In this document: in pieces, positions 56,701 to 64,000 of the stretch
How the letters are laid out: each line of letters begins with the position of its first letter
Position numbering within the stretch: position 1 is the first letter of the stretch
Position numbers and translations under genes: made by a program
Notes under the pieces: model-generated
Told to the model about the DNA's origin: nothing
Seen by the model: the letters and a program-made list of their open reading frames with translations, nothing else
Databases searched by the model: none
NCBI GenBank assembly: GCA_038030265.1
Contig: CM075943.1
Location: 13,206,001-13,270,000, forward strand
Direction of reading: 5' to 3'
DNA: 64,000 nt
Source: Corythucha ciliata
Taxonomy: Eukaryota; Arthropoda; Insecta; Hemiptera; Tingidae

Positions 56701-57444
56701 TTCATCAGGTTGGACAATAGCTACTTCGTCGATATCCATGGGCTCAGGATAAATTGTCATGAGCTCATTTGATTCAACGAGGCATCTAATTTTGTTGGCC
56801 TTTATTTCGTATAGGCCTTCCTTAATTGTGTAATCGCCCTTTTTAATTTCTTCAATTAATCCTTCTTTTAAATTATTTTTATTTAATATGGGGAACTCAA
56901 TAATATTAAGGCCTTTCTTTAAGGTAATTTTCTGATCACTTTTGTCAGTCATAGTGTACTTTAATTGAAATTGTTTATTATTAGCTATCATTGTATGGGT
57001 TTCAAAATTTAACTTAATGTTTAGATCTTTCATTGTTTCATACCCTAGTAGTACCTCATATTTATTGGAAAAGGGGAATATGTACATTTTAATCCATGCA
57101 TCGATATCAAAGTAATGCTTTAGGTTTGTTAATATATATTCGTAGCCTTCTTTTTCACCTGCCGGGGTGCTAACAATAAAATGTTCTTTGAATTTAGGAA
57201 TTTTAGCAGTAATTATCACAGGGTGGATATAATTTTTTGCTGAGCCGGTGTCAATTAGCCATTTTAGATTAAATTTATCTTGGGCGTACGGCAGAGATTT
57301 ACCTACGAAGTTAAGTTCTAATTTTGGTGCATTTCTGTCGGGCTTACGCGGTTCATTTGACCACTGCCATTGAGAAAAGGCTGGTTCATAATTTGACTTG
57401 GCTGTTGTTCTTCGAAGGGGTTGCCTTGATTTGGAGGAATCGGG
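53644..57444 (-). CDS. pol: Errantivirus Pol: protease, reverse transcriptase, RNase H, integrase (integrase Glu replaced)
   Basis: The frame is open from 57444 (after a TGA), overlaps the end of gag by 127 nt in the -1 phase, and so is probably made by -1 frameshifting; no in-phase XXXYYYZ slip site is visible. Protease: WLIDTGSAKNYI just before 57219. Counting from the GTG at 57219: RT with IDYRKL (~295), catalytic ALDL (Asp 329) and VYMDD (389-392); RNase H with TTDAS (539), TIEKE (578) and NTDHKP (605); H-H-C-C finger (His 842, His 848, Cys 878, Cys 881); integrase core with QMDIL (Asp 911) and QADNGAEF (Asp 964). The third acidic residue, expected 35 residues after Asp 964, is Asn 1000 in SNGLINRAHSTL, where relatives have ...ER.HSTL. 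Everything else looks functional. Confidence 0.95.
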   Translation of the reverse strand, partial: PDSSKSRQPLRRTTAKSNYEPAFSQWQWSNEPRKPDRNAPKLELNFVGKSLPYAQDKFNLKWLIDTGSAKNYIHPVIITAKIPKFKEHFIVSTPAGEKEGYEYILTNLKHYFDIDAWIKMYIFPFSNKYEVLLGYETMKDLNIKLNFETHTMIANNKQFQLKYTMTDKSDQKITLKKGLNIIEFPILNKNNLKEGLIEEIKKGDYTIKEGLYEIKANKIRCLVESNELMTIYPEPMDIDEVAIVQPDETKLLDRNRIEKQLRLSHLNEEEKFKIVNLIQNYPEIIKDENENLSATNLLKHTIYTKNEVPIYSRNYRYPQIYKEDVRKEINKLLENKIIRHSNSPYNSPIWVVPKKPDASGKRKIRMVIDYRKLNDNTTDDRFPLPNIEDLLGKIGRATYFSALDLTSGFHQIEMSEESISKTAFSTEEGHYEFLRMPFGLKNAPPTFQRAMNLIFSNIPNTLVYMDDIIVFSDNLEEHLKHLKTTFELLKKHNLKIQLDKTEFCKKELLYLGHVISEKGISPNPEKLTAVRNFPIPRSQKQIKQFLGLTGYYRKMIKNYAKIAKPITNLLKKESDPDYQNPDYIRAVDELKNVLQNSPILQFPDFSKEFMLTTDASNYAIGAVLSQNFDNKDLPIAFASRTLNKHEEQLSTIEKELLAIVWSCKHFRPYLYGQHFTINTDHKPLQYLANMKDPHGKIFRWKCQLSDYNFTIKHIKGKNNDVADALSRNPPHEINAMENEVNPDEVIDNFLNSTNSPDLSNIDELETFLNNNDNDDNNSLVTIHSQLSSTGNIVLIDDPTKCINLEKHQILIQRGNPEIHKTLSLFDSTKKRFIWNVSWPYANDLEKHCLEFLDPNKTYGVFCSDQQTIENEILDQIFLKLQSIIENKIPSVKIKRYKKLNIDVEEKEDRIELITNQHCGKTCHRGINDVYLNLKKKYYWPGMLTEITKFINNCSTCKQVKYDRKPPKPEFKITPTPDKPFEKLQMDILFYNNALLLTLIDCFSKKLFAYKLNNKNAVEIVNKLKVYFGTFPAPLEIQADNGAEFVNNTVKNFLEYNNTNLYLTTPNYHNSNGLINRAHSTLIEIMNIIRTENKDISMTNLIHLALNAYNNTPNSTLKLTPNEITFGITNPTEPNTKFIMEQKTNEFHKERHLINKAIKEIIEKEKEDRTSLLNKTREKIDIPEGDVYIKTYVRNKAKNKYKKAHYSKEENEIKIGKKKGKVHPNQIKRPRKWEQHTDQNILFQSKNEDPNESRNRDSPQPGTSSSV
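53716..53727 (-). promoter_or_regulatory. Candidate 3' splice acceptor for env mRNA
   Basis: The minus strand reads ATATTTTATTTCAG|AGCAAAAATG, a pyrimidine-rich tract and AG 8 nt upstream of the env start. A matching donor candidate GTTGTAAGT lies in the leader (GT at 58617-58616). Confidence 0.6.
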
Positions 57445-58454
57445 TCAAATTGATAACTTTGAGAATTTGAAAAATCTTGATAACTTTCCCTAGGTGGTTG
57501 ACCTGACGAGGAGGCAAAATCTTGATATTCTTGAGAAAAGTATTGATTTTGATTGGCCGGATTGCTTAAATAATTAAATTCATGTGCTTGAGGGTAATTT
57601 CTTCGATTGGGGTTGCTATTTTGCGTTCTCATCGATACAGTGTTTTGGCCACTGCCTACATAATTTCTTTGTTGTGGATTTTGATAATTTTGGGGAAAGG
57701 ATTGGAATTGTCTCTGCTGCTGGAAAGCTTGGGGATTTTGAAATTGTCTTTGTTGTTGAAAAGCTTGAGGGGCAAAGTTTCGTTGATTAAATTGTGGGTT
57801 AGTATTGTTGTATTTACCGTTGTTACTAAACTTTTTATTGTTAAAATTATCATTTGAGGGAAATTTTCGATTCAAATGTTCGGTAATAAAAATACATTTT
57901 GTGTTGAAGACATTTCTGAATTCTATCAAATTTTCGGGATTGAATGTCATTATATGATTGGTCAGTTGCCAAGGTAGGGTGGCGTACACATGATGGATAA
58001 TTTCTTTTTCAGTAGCTTCCATAATTGAATTAAAAATATCTCCTTCTATTCCGTCTATTCCTAATTTAGCAAAAATTAGATGTCTTATACCTTCCAGACG
58101 GTTTAGGTATTCTGCCGGAGTTTCTTTAGGAAAAGGTTTAGCTTGATAAATTTCGGATTTTAGAGATTCGAGTGTTCTTCCATCTGCAAAATTTGATTTT
58201 AGAAGTTGGAGTAACGCGGGTACAGAATTTACTTCCCGGGTAAGGATTAAGGATTGCGCAGATCCCGTTAATTTAGATTTAACTTTACTTAAAAGAAGAG
58301 CGTGGTTTTGCGCTCTTTCAGCGTTGTCATTGGCACATACCGCGTTAAGAATGTTTGTTACTGCCGAAACAAAATATACAAGTTCCGTGGGGTTTCCGTC
58401 ATACAACGGTAAATGATCATAATCTTCTCTACGAATTTGCCTATTAGTTGCCAT
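57318..58454 (-). CDS. gag: Errantivirus gag
   Basis: 378 codons from an ATG in a good context (AAAAATGGCA). Residues 1-190 are the conserved, mostly helical capsid-like part (LPLYDGNPTELVYFVSAVTN near the start; KPFPKETPAEYLNRLEGIRH around 105-125). Residues ~195-345 are Asn/Gln-rich low complexity with two near-identical PQAFQQQRQFQ repeats. There is no CCHC zinc knuckle, as usual in errantivirus Gag. It ends ...SPTEMHQN, with pol overlapping in the -1 frame. Confidence 0.93.
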   Translation of the reverse strand: MATNRQIRREDYDHLPLYDGNPTELVYFVSAVTNILNAVCANDNAERAQNHALLLSKVKSKLTGSAQSLILTREVNSVPALLQLLKSNFADGRTLESLKSEIYQAKPFPKETPAEYLNRLEGIRHLIFAKLGIDGIEGDIFNSIMEATEKEIIHHVYATLPWQLTNHIMTFNPENLIEFRNVFNTKCIFITEHLNRKFPSNDNFNNKKFSNNGKYNNTNPQFNQRNFAPQAFQQQRQFQNPQAFQQQRQFQSFPQNYQNPQQRNYVGSGQNTVSMRTQNSNPNRRNYPQAHEFNYLSNPANQNQYFSQEYQDFASSSGQPPRESYQDFSNSQSYQFDPIPPNQGNPFEEQQPSQIMNQPFLNGSGQMNRVSPTEMHQN

Positions 58455-59128
58455 TTTTTATTATTTAGTCTTTAGTTTTAAAATGAAATTTGAATGAAAG
58501 GATTTTTAAAAGTGAATATTTTATATAGCTTACTATTTTTCGACGATTATTTAGATTAGAGTCTTATTTCTTGAGCTTAAAACTATAACAATGGAAAGAA
58601 AAGAAAAACAAACTTACAACTACTAAAGCGAGAGAGTCGATGCTGCGAAGACGATGCCGAGAAAGAAGACGGTCCGGGGGAATTGACCACCGCACGCAAA
58701 GTCTTTAACCCGAGGAGTAACGTAAACGAACTTAATGAGAATAAACTGGGGAATTCACCACAGCTTTCTTTCTCAATTGAATGTTCAATAGTTCGTTAGT
58801 AAAGTTGTTGATTCTCGAGGTCTTTTCGGGAATCGGAGTCTTTGTTTTCGAGCTAGAAGGTCCAAGATTTTCGAAGGTGGATGTTCGAAAATTGTTGTTC
58901 TTTTTGGCTTTTTCGGCGGTGAGGGCGGCGGAAGTGGGAACGATCACACTTTAACTAGAGTTCCCGAAAACTGTGGGACAACTGGTCACACTAAAGATCC
59001 GAAAGAGGATGCTTTTTGAATTTCCGAGAGACGGTGGGACAATTGGTCACGCCGTATAACTAGTTTTTAACTTTTTTTTTTTTTTTTCACAAAAAGTTGC
59101 CGAATTTTCACTCACACTTTTAGCCAGT
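58455..59128 (-). promoter_or_regulatory. 5' leader with a direct repeat and splice-donor candidate
   Basis: An untranslated leader of ~670 nt. The plus strand shows GTGGGACAACTGGTCACAC (about 58972) and GTGGGACAATTGGTCACGC (about 59034), two copies 62 bp apart within longer similar blocks (CCGAAAACTG.../CCGAGAGACGG...). In gypsy itself the leader holds protein-binding insulator repeats. Here the sequence is different, so function is only an analogy. A 71-codon upstream frame (58947-58732) has no family features. Confidence 0.5.
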
Positions 59129-59146
59129 TCCTGCAATCGGGCGCCA
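59129..59146 (-). promoter_or_regulatory. Primer-binding site (tRNA-Lys type)
   Basis: On the minus strand the last LTR base starts TGGCGCCCGATTGCAGGA. The first ten bases equal the complement of a tRNA-Lys 3' end; beyond that the match weakens. One-base overlap with the LTR is typical of this group. Confidence 0.75.
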
Positions 59147-59354
59147 GTTAAATGAGTTCGCTCGCGAAAACGGTTTTTAAAAAGAAAACTTTATTTTTTT
59201 CAACACAAAGACACAACTTTACATTACGCGTTACTTCTATCGACTAACTTACTTTCTATTTTCTTTAGCTATTTATCCCTCTTTAATTAGCTGATCTAGT
59301 CATTTCGCACGGGTTTCCTATTCTAATAAGAGCAGGGGATTTTCTCTCATAACT
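59146..59354 (-). repeat. 5' LTR of the errantivirus-like element (209 bp)
   Basis: Matches 51839-52047 over its full length with no difference that I could find. Confidence 0.95.
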
Positions 59355-61471
59355 CGCGAATTAACTTTTTTCTATTAATTTATATCTGCAAATTGCAAAT
59401 TAGCGATTTTCCCAATTTCAGCTGTGAAATAGCGTTTTGTGCTAATTTCGCGGCCCTTCAGCAACATATTCCCTTTTTCATACGCGAATGGGCGATTTTA
59501 CGCCATTTGAGTTGAGAATTTGCCATTTTTGTCCAATTTTAACCTGAAAGCGTCTTTTATTTGTCAATGTGTTTTCTCAACATTAACCGCTGGGTTTGCC
59601 CAAATACAACACTTTTGCGTTGATTTCCACAATTTATTCGTAGAATGGCCTCCAAGTACTGCGAATCAGCATTTTTGTTTCTTAATTTTGGTCTGGAAGT
59701 TGTATCGCGAGACCACGAATCAGCACTTTTAGCAGCTATAGCCACGAATATTACCGATTTTTGTTTGGGATGCCCCCCCCCACCCAACTAACAATTCGAC
59801 TTCGATAGTACTTCGCGGAAGTCTAACAGAAGCTGTTTACAGAAGCGCAACTATTTCTGAAAAACTTGCAATAGCGTTCTATAAGACCAAAAAGGCTGAA
59901 GGTTTCCATTTTTACCGAAGTTGTAGAGAGCTTCGGATGGACCTATAAGAGGAAGATGGGATGACTTTACAGAGACATCAGCTTCTATAAGGAACCTGCA
60001 GTAGGCCTTAAACGGGTTTAAAGGAGCCTAGTAGCGAAACTCAACGGAGAAGAAAAATGGCGGGTAGACTTAGATAAAAAATTTCTTTTAGGTCTCCAGA
60101 AGGTTGTATTGCAAGCTTTACCGAAACCCAGTGGTAAAATAATAATAAATACAAGAAAAAAAATTAATTCGAATGTAATGATATTAATTAGATAAAGTGT
60201 GTGTGCTCTAAGATGAAGACATTTTCCAGAATTACTCATTTTACGTATTAAATTCACATTATTTCAATTTTATACCAGAAAACTTCCCCGATGCTAGGAT
60301 CGAACCTGCCGCCTTCAAGTGTGAGTCCTAAACTCTTGCGATGAGATACCTCGTTGAGTTGGAGGAATCGTGAAAAGCTCTTTTTATAGCATTCACAACT
60401 CAAAGTACAGAATATAATTTGAACGGAACCATTGAAAGTTATATTATTACCTACGTTGAATTAGCTGAATTTTGTCCATCCGGTAGTTAAAAATTAAACT
60501 TCCCCCTTAAGAAGCACCCGATATTTGATTTCGTCGTGAAAACATTCCGCAAGCGTCATCCAAGGACTCCGAATAAGAAATAACATTATCCCGCCATAGC
60601 AACCACACTTGCGGCGTTTTTCCCGACGTTTCTGAATAGGGCCCCAGGTGTTTACATGTTTATTGCCAGTGCAATGATGTCACATACACTCCACCGTGCC
60701 AGTGAAGAGATGGCAAATGGGAAACGCTATTAGTGTTGACTTCTATCACAAAATTGAGCATTTTCCAGTTTGCGCAGCCTTGATCCGGTGTCGTGGTGAT
60801 AAAAAATGGCTCATTCTCTCATTTCACTCGGAAACTATCATAAATCAAACTATAGTTGCCTAGAGAGCGGTAAACAGACAGCGGCACCGCTTCCATCGTG
60901 ACGGTGGTGATGAACGTTTTTTCCTCGTATTTCCAACTATTTGATAGTATTTTCTTAACAACATAATTTTAAGTCGTTTTCGCACAGTATTAATTACAAT
61001 TTCGTCACCATCCAGCGTCCAGGTAGTTTTCACGCTCATTTTCAAACAAAAAACGTTCAACGTCACCGTCAAAAATCGTTGATGAACAGTTCATCACCGT
61101 CATGAACGGCCGTCTCATTCGAAGCGGTGCCGCTGTCTGTTGACCGCTCTCTAGGAAACTACTGGTGTGATTCAAAAGGGGATTTTTTCTACCGCTATAT
61201 TACGGCACCGCTTTTCTAGGAAACCAAAGCTTAACAGAAAAAAAAAAAATGTGTTCTTTGCAAATCCGGCGCCAGAAGTTCGTTTGGAAACGACAAAATC
61301 TCATTTTATTGAGAAAAGCGAGATACTGCTCTAAATAACGATTGAAAAATCATATCTCGGAAACTATTGAGTTTCAGACCATGATATATTTGGCTTTTTT
61401 GATTGCAAATCAAATCTACTTTAACCCATTTTACTTTTTTGTAGTTATTCTGAAACACCAGTGTGTACTTA
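59355..61471. repeat. Copy B of the 6.6-kb repeat, right part
   Basis: Collinear with 5731-7806. It begins with CGCGAATTAAC at the retroelement border and ends at GTGTGTACTTA. It includes the end of the 30-bp array (to about 59770), the tRNA-like relic (about 60285-60358) and the MITE at 60859-61155. Confidence 0.92.
60859..61155. mobile_element. MITE with ~38-bp terminal inverted repeats, copy B
   Basis: Twin of 7193-7490, with the same CCTAGAGAGCGG termini and a few small indels inside. Confidence 0.75.
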
Positions 61472-61759
61472 AAGATGCGATGAAAAGCTCAAGTCTACAC
61501 CCATAGCTGGCAACGTTGCGCTCCCATCGTTGTCACGATGGGACCCGTCGTTGTGTGAGCCGGTGAGCGTTCGTAAAACCCTCCCCCACATTACCATCCC
61601 ATAACGCACGTAGTGGCAACAGGGCATGGGAGGGCCGATGAGTCACCTTATTTCATGTCGCGTACTTTAGTGCTCCTTCGTTCGTATACTTGCGGCTCTG
61701 TCCGAGGGGGGGGGGATCCATCCCCCTCATACCTACGCCCCTGCTTTTGCAGCCCTAGC

Positions 61760-64000
61760 GTAGCACCGAATTTCACACTGGCTATTTCCTATGATTCCTT
61801 GGGATCCGATCATCTCCCTATTATCATTTCCTCCTCGTTTAAAATTAAGAACCAATCCAACACAAAATCTCCGAAAAGATGAATCGACAGTATAGCGAAT
61901 TGGGATTAATTCAGAAACTGCTTGATCAACGACGCTAACCGGGCGGGTATTAATTCATATGAAGACTTCCAACAATCCCTGAAGCATGCCTGCGACAGTG
62001 CTCTACCAAAATACGCTCCGAATAACAAAAAAAGCTATACAATACGGTGGAATGAAGACTGTTCCGCTGCAAAAAAGAGAGTCAATGCACTTCGTGCATA
62101 TTGGAATACTCCTTCAAAGAGTACATTCATGGAGCTTAATGGAACTAGTGTTGTGGCAAAACGCATTGTAAAGCGAAGAGCCAATCGTGGAGAGCTTTCT
62201 GTGAGCAGCTCAACGGCAGCTTCCCTTTAGGGGATATAATGGAAGAGAATAAAGCATCTAAAAAAAACAGTTTCTGAAATCAACCCCCCTACTTACAAAG
62301 GAGTCTGGTGCTATGAATTTTATGTAAATTAACTCCCGACTATGTCCCTGAGCCGCTTCCGGATAGCACCTAAATCCCAAATCCAAATTGCATCCTAACA
62401 AATGAATTTACGATTAAAGAAGTAGACCTGGGGGTTTGTTCTGTAAGAATTTGACTGATCCTAGGAACAGTCAGGTCCTGTTGTGACGTCATGTTTTGGT
62501 GTTCTGTATCTCAGTGTTCTCTTGTAGCTGTTCCCCTGACGTCACGACTGGGGGAACACTCTCACTATCCTTTGGGATAGCCAAGTGGTGTTACAAGGAT
62601 CACTTGAAGAGTATTGTTTACATAGAGATAATATAACTAGAGCTTGTATTGTCTATTGCGCAGCGGTCCATGATTGACGTCACCAAGAGCTTGAGTTAGC
62701 TCCGAAAATCCCTTACTATTGGTTGAAGAAGTACCTGTGGGGTCGTGGATGGTGTGAAGGGGGACTTTTTGAAACCCCAACTTTTGAGACAGCCAATGGG
62801 AAGAGACCTACGGAGCCGTAACGATATTCGGATGACGTCAATCCTCGTCCCAGTATTTACTTGTTTGCGCATCCAATGCCCCCTCTAGTAGTTATATTAT
62901 CTCTATGATTGTTTATAACCTTTGATCGGTTTTCGGGTGTAGGGGAAGGTAATTTTCAGGTTATAAAGGAACACTCGGCTGGTTTTACGGAACTCTAGTC
63001 ATTATCACAGGAAGCAGTTCAAATGACAGTTACGAGGAACAGATGAAATGGCAGGGAACAGTGACAGTAATAGTGACACTCAACTAAAAGTTGCAGAACA
63101 GGCCCCCTGGCAATAAAAAAGTCAAAAAACACCTCACCTGTACTTGACCAAATAACATATAGGGGTCGGACACGGCAACGTTGCCATAGAAATCCCGCCC
63201 CCGCCGGTAGATCAAAGCATATGTGGCATCCAAGAATTTACCAATCACGTTCAAGAAAACTTGGATGCCAAACAAAAGGTGTCCTTCCCCGATCCGATTC
63301 TGAATAACTGTCCCACCTCAAACAAACAACTCTTAAGGAACCTTTTCAATAATACATTTGGGAAAGCGGCATTTTTCCTGGCAGTTGGAAAGAATATTTG
63401 ATTTATCCCCTTCTAAAACCGAACAAACCCCCTAACCACTCCGACTCGTACCGTCCGATCTCTCTGTCATCCTGCATTGCCAAAACATTCGAGAGGGGCC
63501 TCTAGAACCGTATCGAATATAGGATGGAAAACAAAAAGTTTTGCCATCGAGACAATTTGGATTTCGAAAAGGTCGAAGCGCTATGCACAGCTTTTCCAAA
63601 TTTACTACAGACATCCAGCTAGGATTTACTAAAGGACACATCACACTAGCTGTCTTTCTTGACATCACAGCCGCTCGCCGAGATCGTGGAAATTTGAGCT
63701 CCTGCATTTTTTGCCCATAGAATCATTTCATTCATCTCAAATCACCGGCTTTATTTGCAAGTCAGTGACACTCGATTAGGGCCTAGGATAGCTCATGAAG
63801 GTTTGCCACAAGGCGGAGCCCTATGCACTACATTGTACTCGATGTATGTGGCAGATTTGGAGGCTGCTCTTCCAAGCTATGTGAATATTCTACAGTACGC
63901 TGAGGATATCTGTTTGTATGTCACGGACCCAAGTCTGGAGCGGTGTGTGGAATTGCTTCGACAGGGCTTTCATTGCTTCTACGAATGGCTCAGTAGGAAA
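61760..64000 (+). pseudogene. LINE relic (endonuclease end, linker, reverse transcriptase), runs off the window
   Basis: 61790-61880 holds LGSDHLPIIISSSF, the C-terminal SDH motif of the LINE AP-endonuclease. 61922-62230 is the linker (NSYEDFQQSLKHACDSALPK, IRWNEDCSAAKKRVNALRAY), and FTIKEVDL follows near 62400-62430. After a nested element the frame picks up exactly at AIKKSKNTSPVLDQITY (63112). Then come SDSYRPISLSSCIAKTFERG (about 63440), RQFGFRKGRSAMHSFSK (about 63550), TLAVFLDIT (about 63650), LPQGGALCTTLYSMYVADL (about 63810) and LQYAEDICLYVT (about 63900). YAED replaces YADD. Stops and frame changes are numerous. The last 310 bp are nearly identical to 8796-9120. The 3' end is outside the window. 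Confidence 0.85.
62432..63105. mobile_element. 674-bp non-autonomous inverted-repeat element nested in the LINE
   Basis: The ends GGGTTTGTTCTGTAA and TTGCAGAACAGGCCC form the inverted repeat. A 5-bp target duplication CCTGG (62427-62431, 63106-63110) flanks it. Removing the element and one CCTGG joins the LINE protein in frame. An internal inverted pair, CATAGAGATAATATAACTAG (62616-62635) against 62886-62907, adds a second palindrome. There is no coding capacity. TGACGTCA-like sites recur inside. Confidence 0.85.

Larger units (their letters stand above)
51839..59354 (-). mobile_element. Complete errantivirus-like (gypsy group) retroelement with gag, pol and env
   Basis: 7516 bp on the minus strand, bounded by two 209-bp LTRs that look identical, with AGTTA/TAACT ends. 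It has a 4-bp target duplication, CGTG left and CGCG right; the empty site in copy A is CGCG, so the left copy carries one C-to-T change. YRYR-type 4-bp targets are typical of errantiviruses. From the 5' end: LTR, tRNA-Lys-type primer site, ~690-nt leader with a repeated motif, gag, pol in the -1 frame, env overlapping the end of pol, polypurine tract, LTR. All three frames are open. LTR identity means a very recent insertion, later than the 6.6-kb duplication. The integrase lacks its third catalytic Glu (see pol). Confidence 0.97.

Noticed and set aside
57318..57444. A classical XXXYYYZ slip site in the gag-pol overlap
   Set aside because: I read the overlap in the gag phase and found no in-phase heptamer, so the shift mechanism stays open.
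58732..58947. 71-codon frame in the errantivirus leader as a fourth gene
   Set aside because: No family features, and it lies between the primer site and gag where only leader sequence is expected.

Overview
This is AT-rich eukaryotic nuclear DNA from an arthropod, almost certainly an insect. An env-bearing gypsy/errantivirus-type retroelement, a BEL/Pao element, I/Jockey-like LINEs, tRNA-derived SINEs and a 62-nt intron all fit this. A sap-feeding hemipteran such as a whitefly is my guess from the style of the repeats, and nothing in the window proves it. Two runs of exactly 500 N (12929-13428 and 45934-46433) are scaffold gaps. I found no host single-copy gene I can name. The window is a layered cemetery of mobile elements with two recently active ones.

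Layout. 1-1173: a truncated gypsy gag relic. 1174-7806: copy A of a 6.6-kb direct repeat holding a SINE, a LINE ORF1 relic, degenerate tandem repeats, a tRNA-like relic and a MITE. 8.1-11.7 kb: a palindromic MITE pair and three LINE reverse-transcriptase relics. 11.8-12.9 kb: a degenerate array of about 30-bp units. 13.56-14.92 kb: a broken DDE (Tc1/IS630-like) transposase gene with a 62-nt intron. 15.2-18.8 kb: nested terminal-inverted-repeat elements, one filled with TATCGA-type repeats. 21200-28949: a BEL/Pao retrotransposon on the minus strand with a perfect 5-bp target duplication. One of its LTRs is split by a 960-bp palindromic insertion carrying tRNA-like genes and flanked by an 11-bp target duplication. 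28.9-40.6 kb: mostly anonymous sequence with MITEs and degenerate arrays. 40.6-42.46 kb: a gene fragment with a cysteine-rich CXC-like C-terminus, cut by a LINE insertion and abutting a 378-bp-arm foldback element (42451-43352). 43.9-45.0 kb: a Jockey-like LINE relic. 47280-61471: copy B of the 6.6-kb repeat, split by a complete 7516-bp errantivirus-like element (51839-59354). 61.76-64.0 kb: another LINE with a nested 674-bp inverted-repeat element.

How the parts work together. In the errantivirus-like element, gag, pol (-1 frame, overlapping gag) and env are all open. The two 209-bp LTRs look identical. A tRNA-Lys-type primer site and a polypurine tract sit at the correct LTR borders, and a 3' splice acceptor lies 8 nt before the env start. 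Its integrase has asparagine where the third catalytic residue (Glu of D,D-35-E) should be, which is striking in a copy that inserted so recently. The nesting gives a relative order of events: the SINE entered before the 6.6-kb duplication, and the errantivirus entered after it. The BEL insertion preceded the tRNA palindrome. The CXC gene was broken by the LINE.
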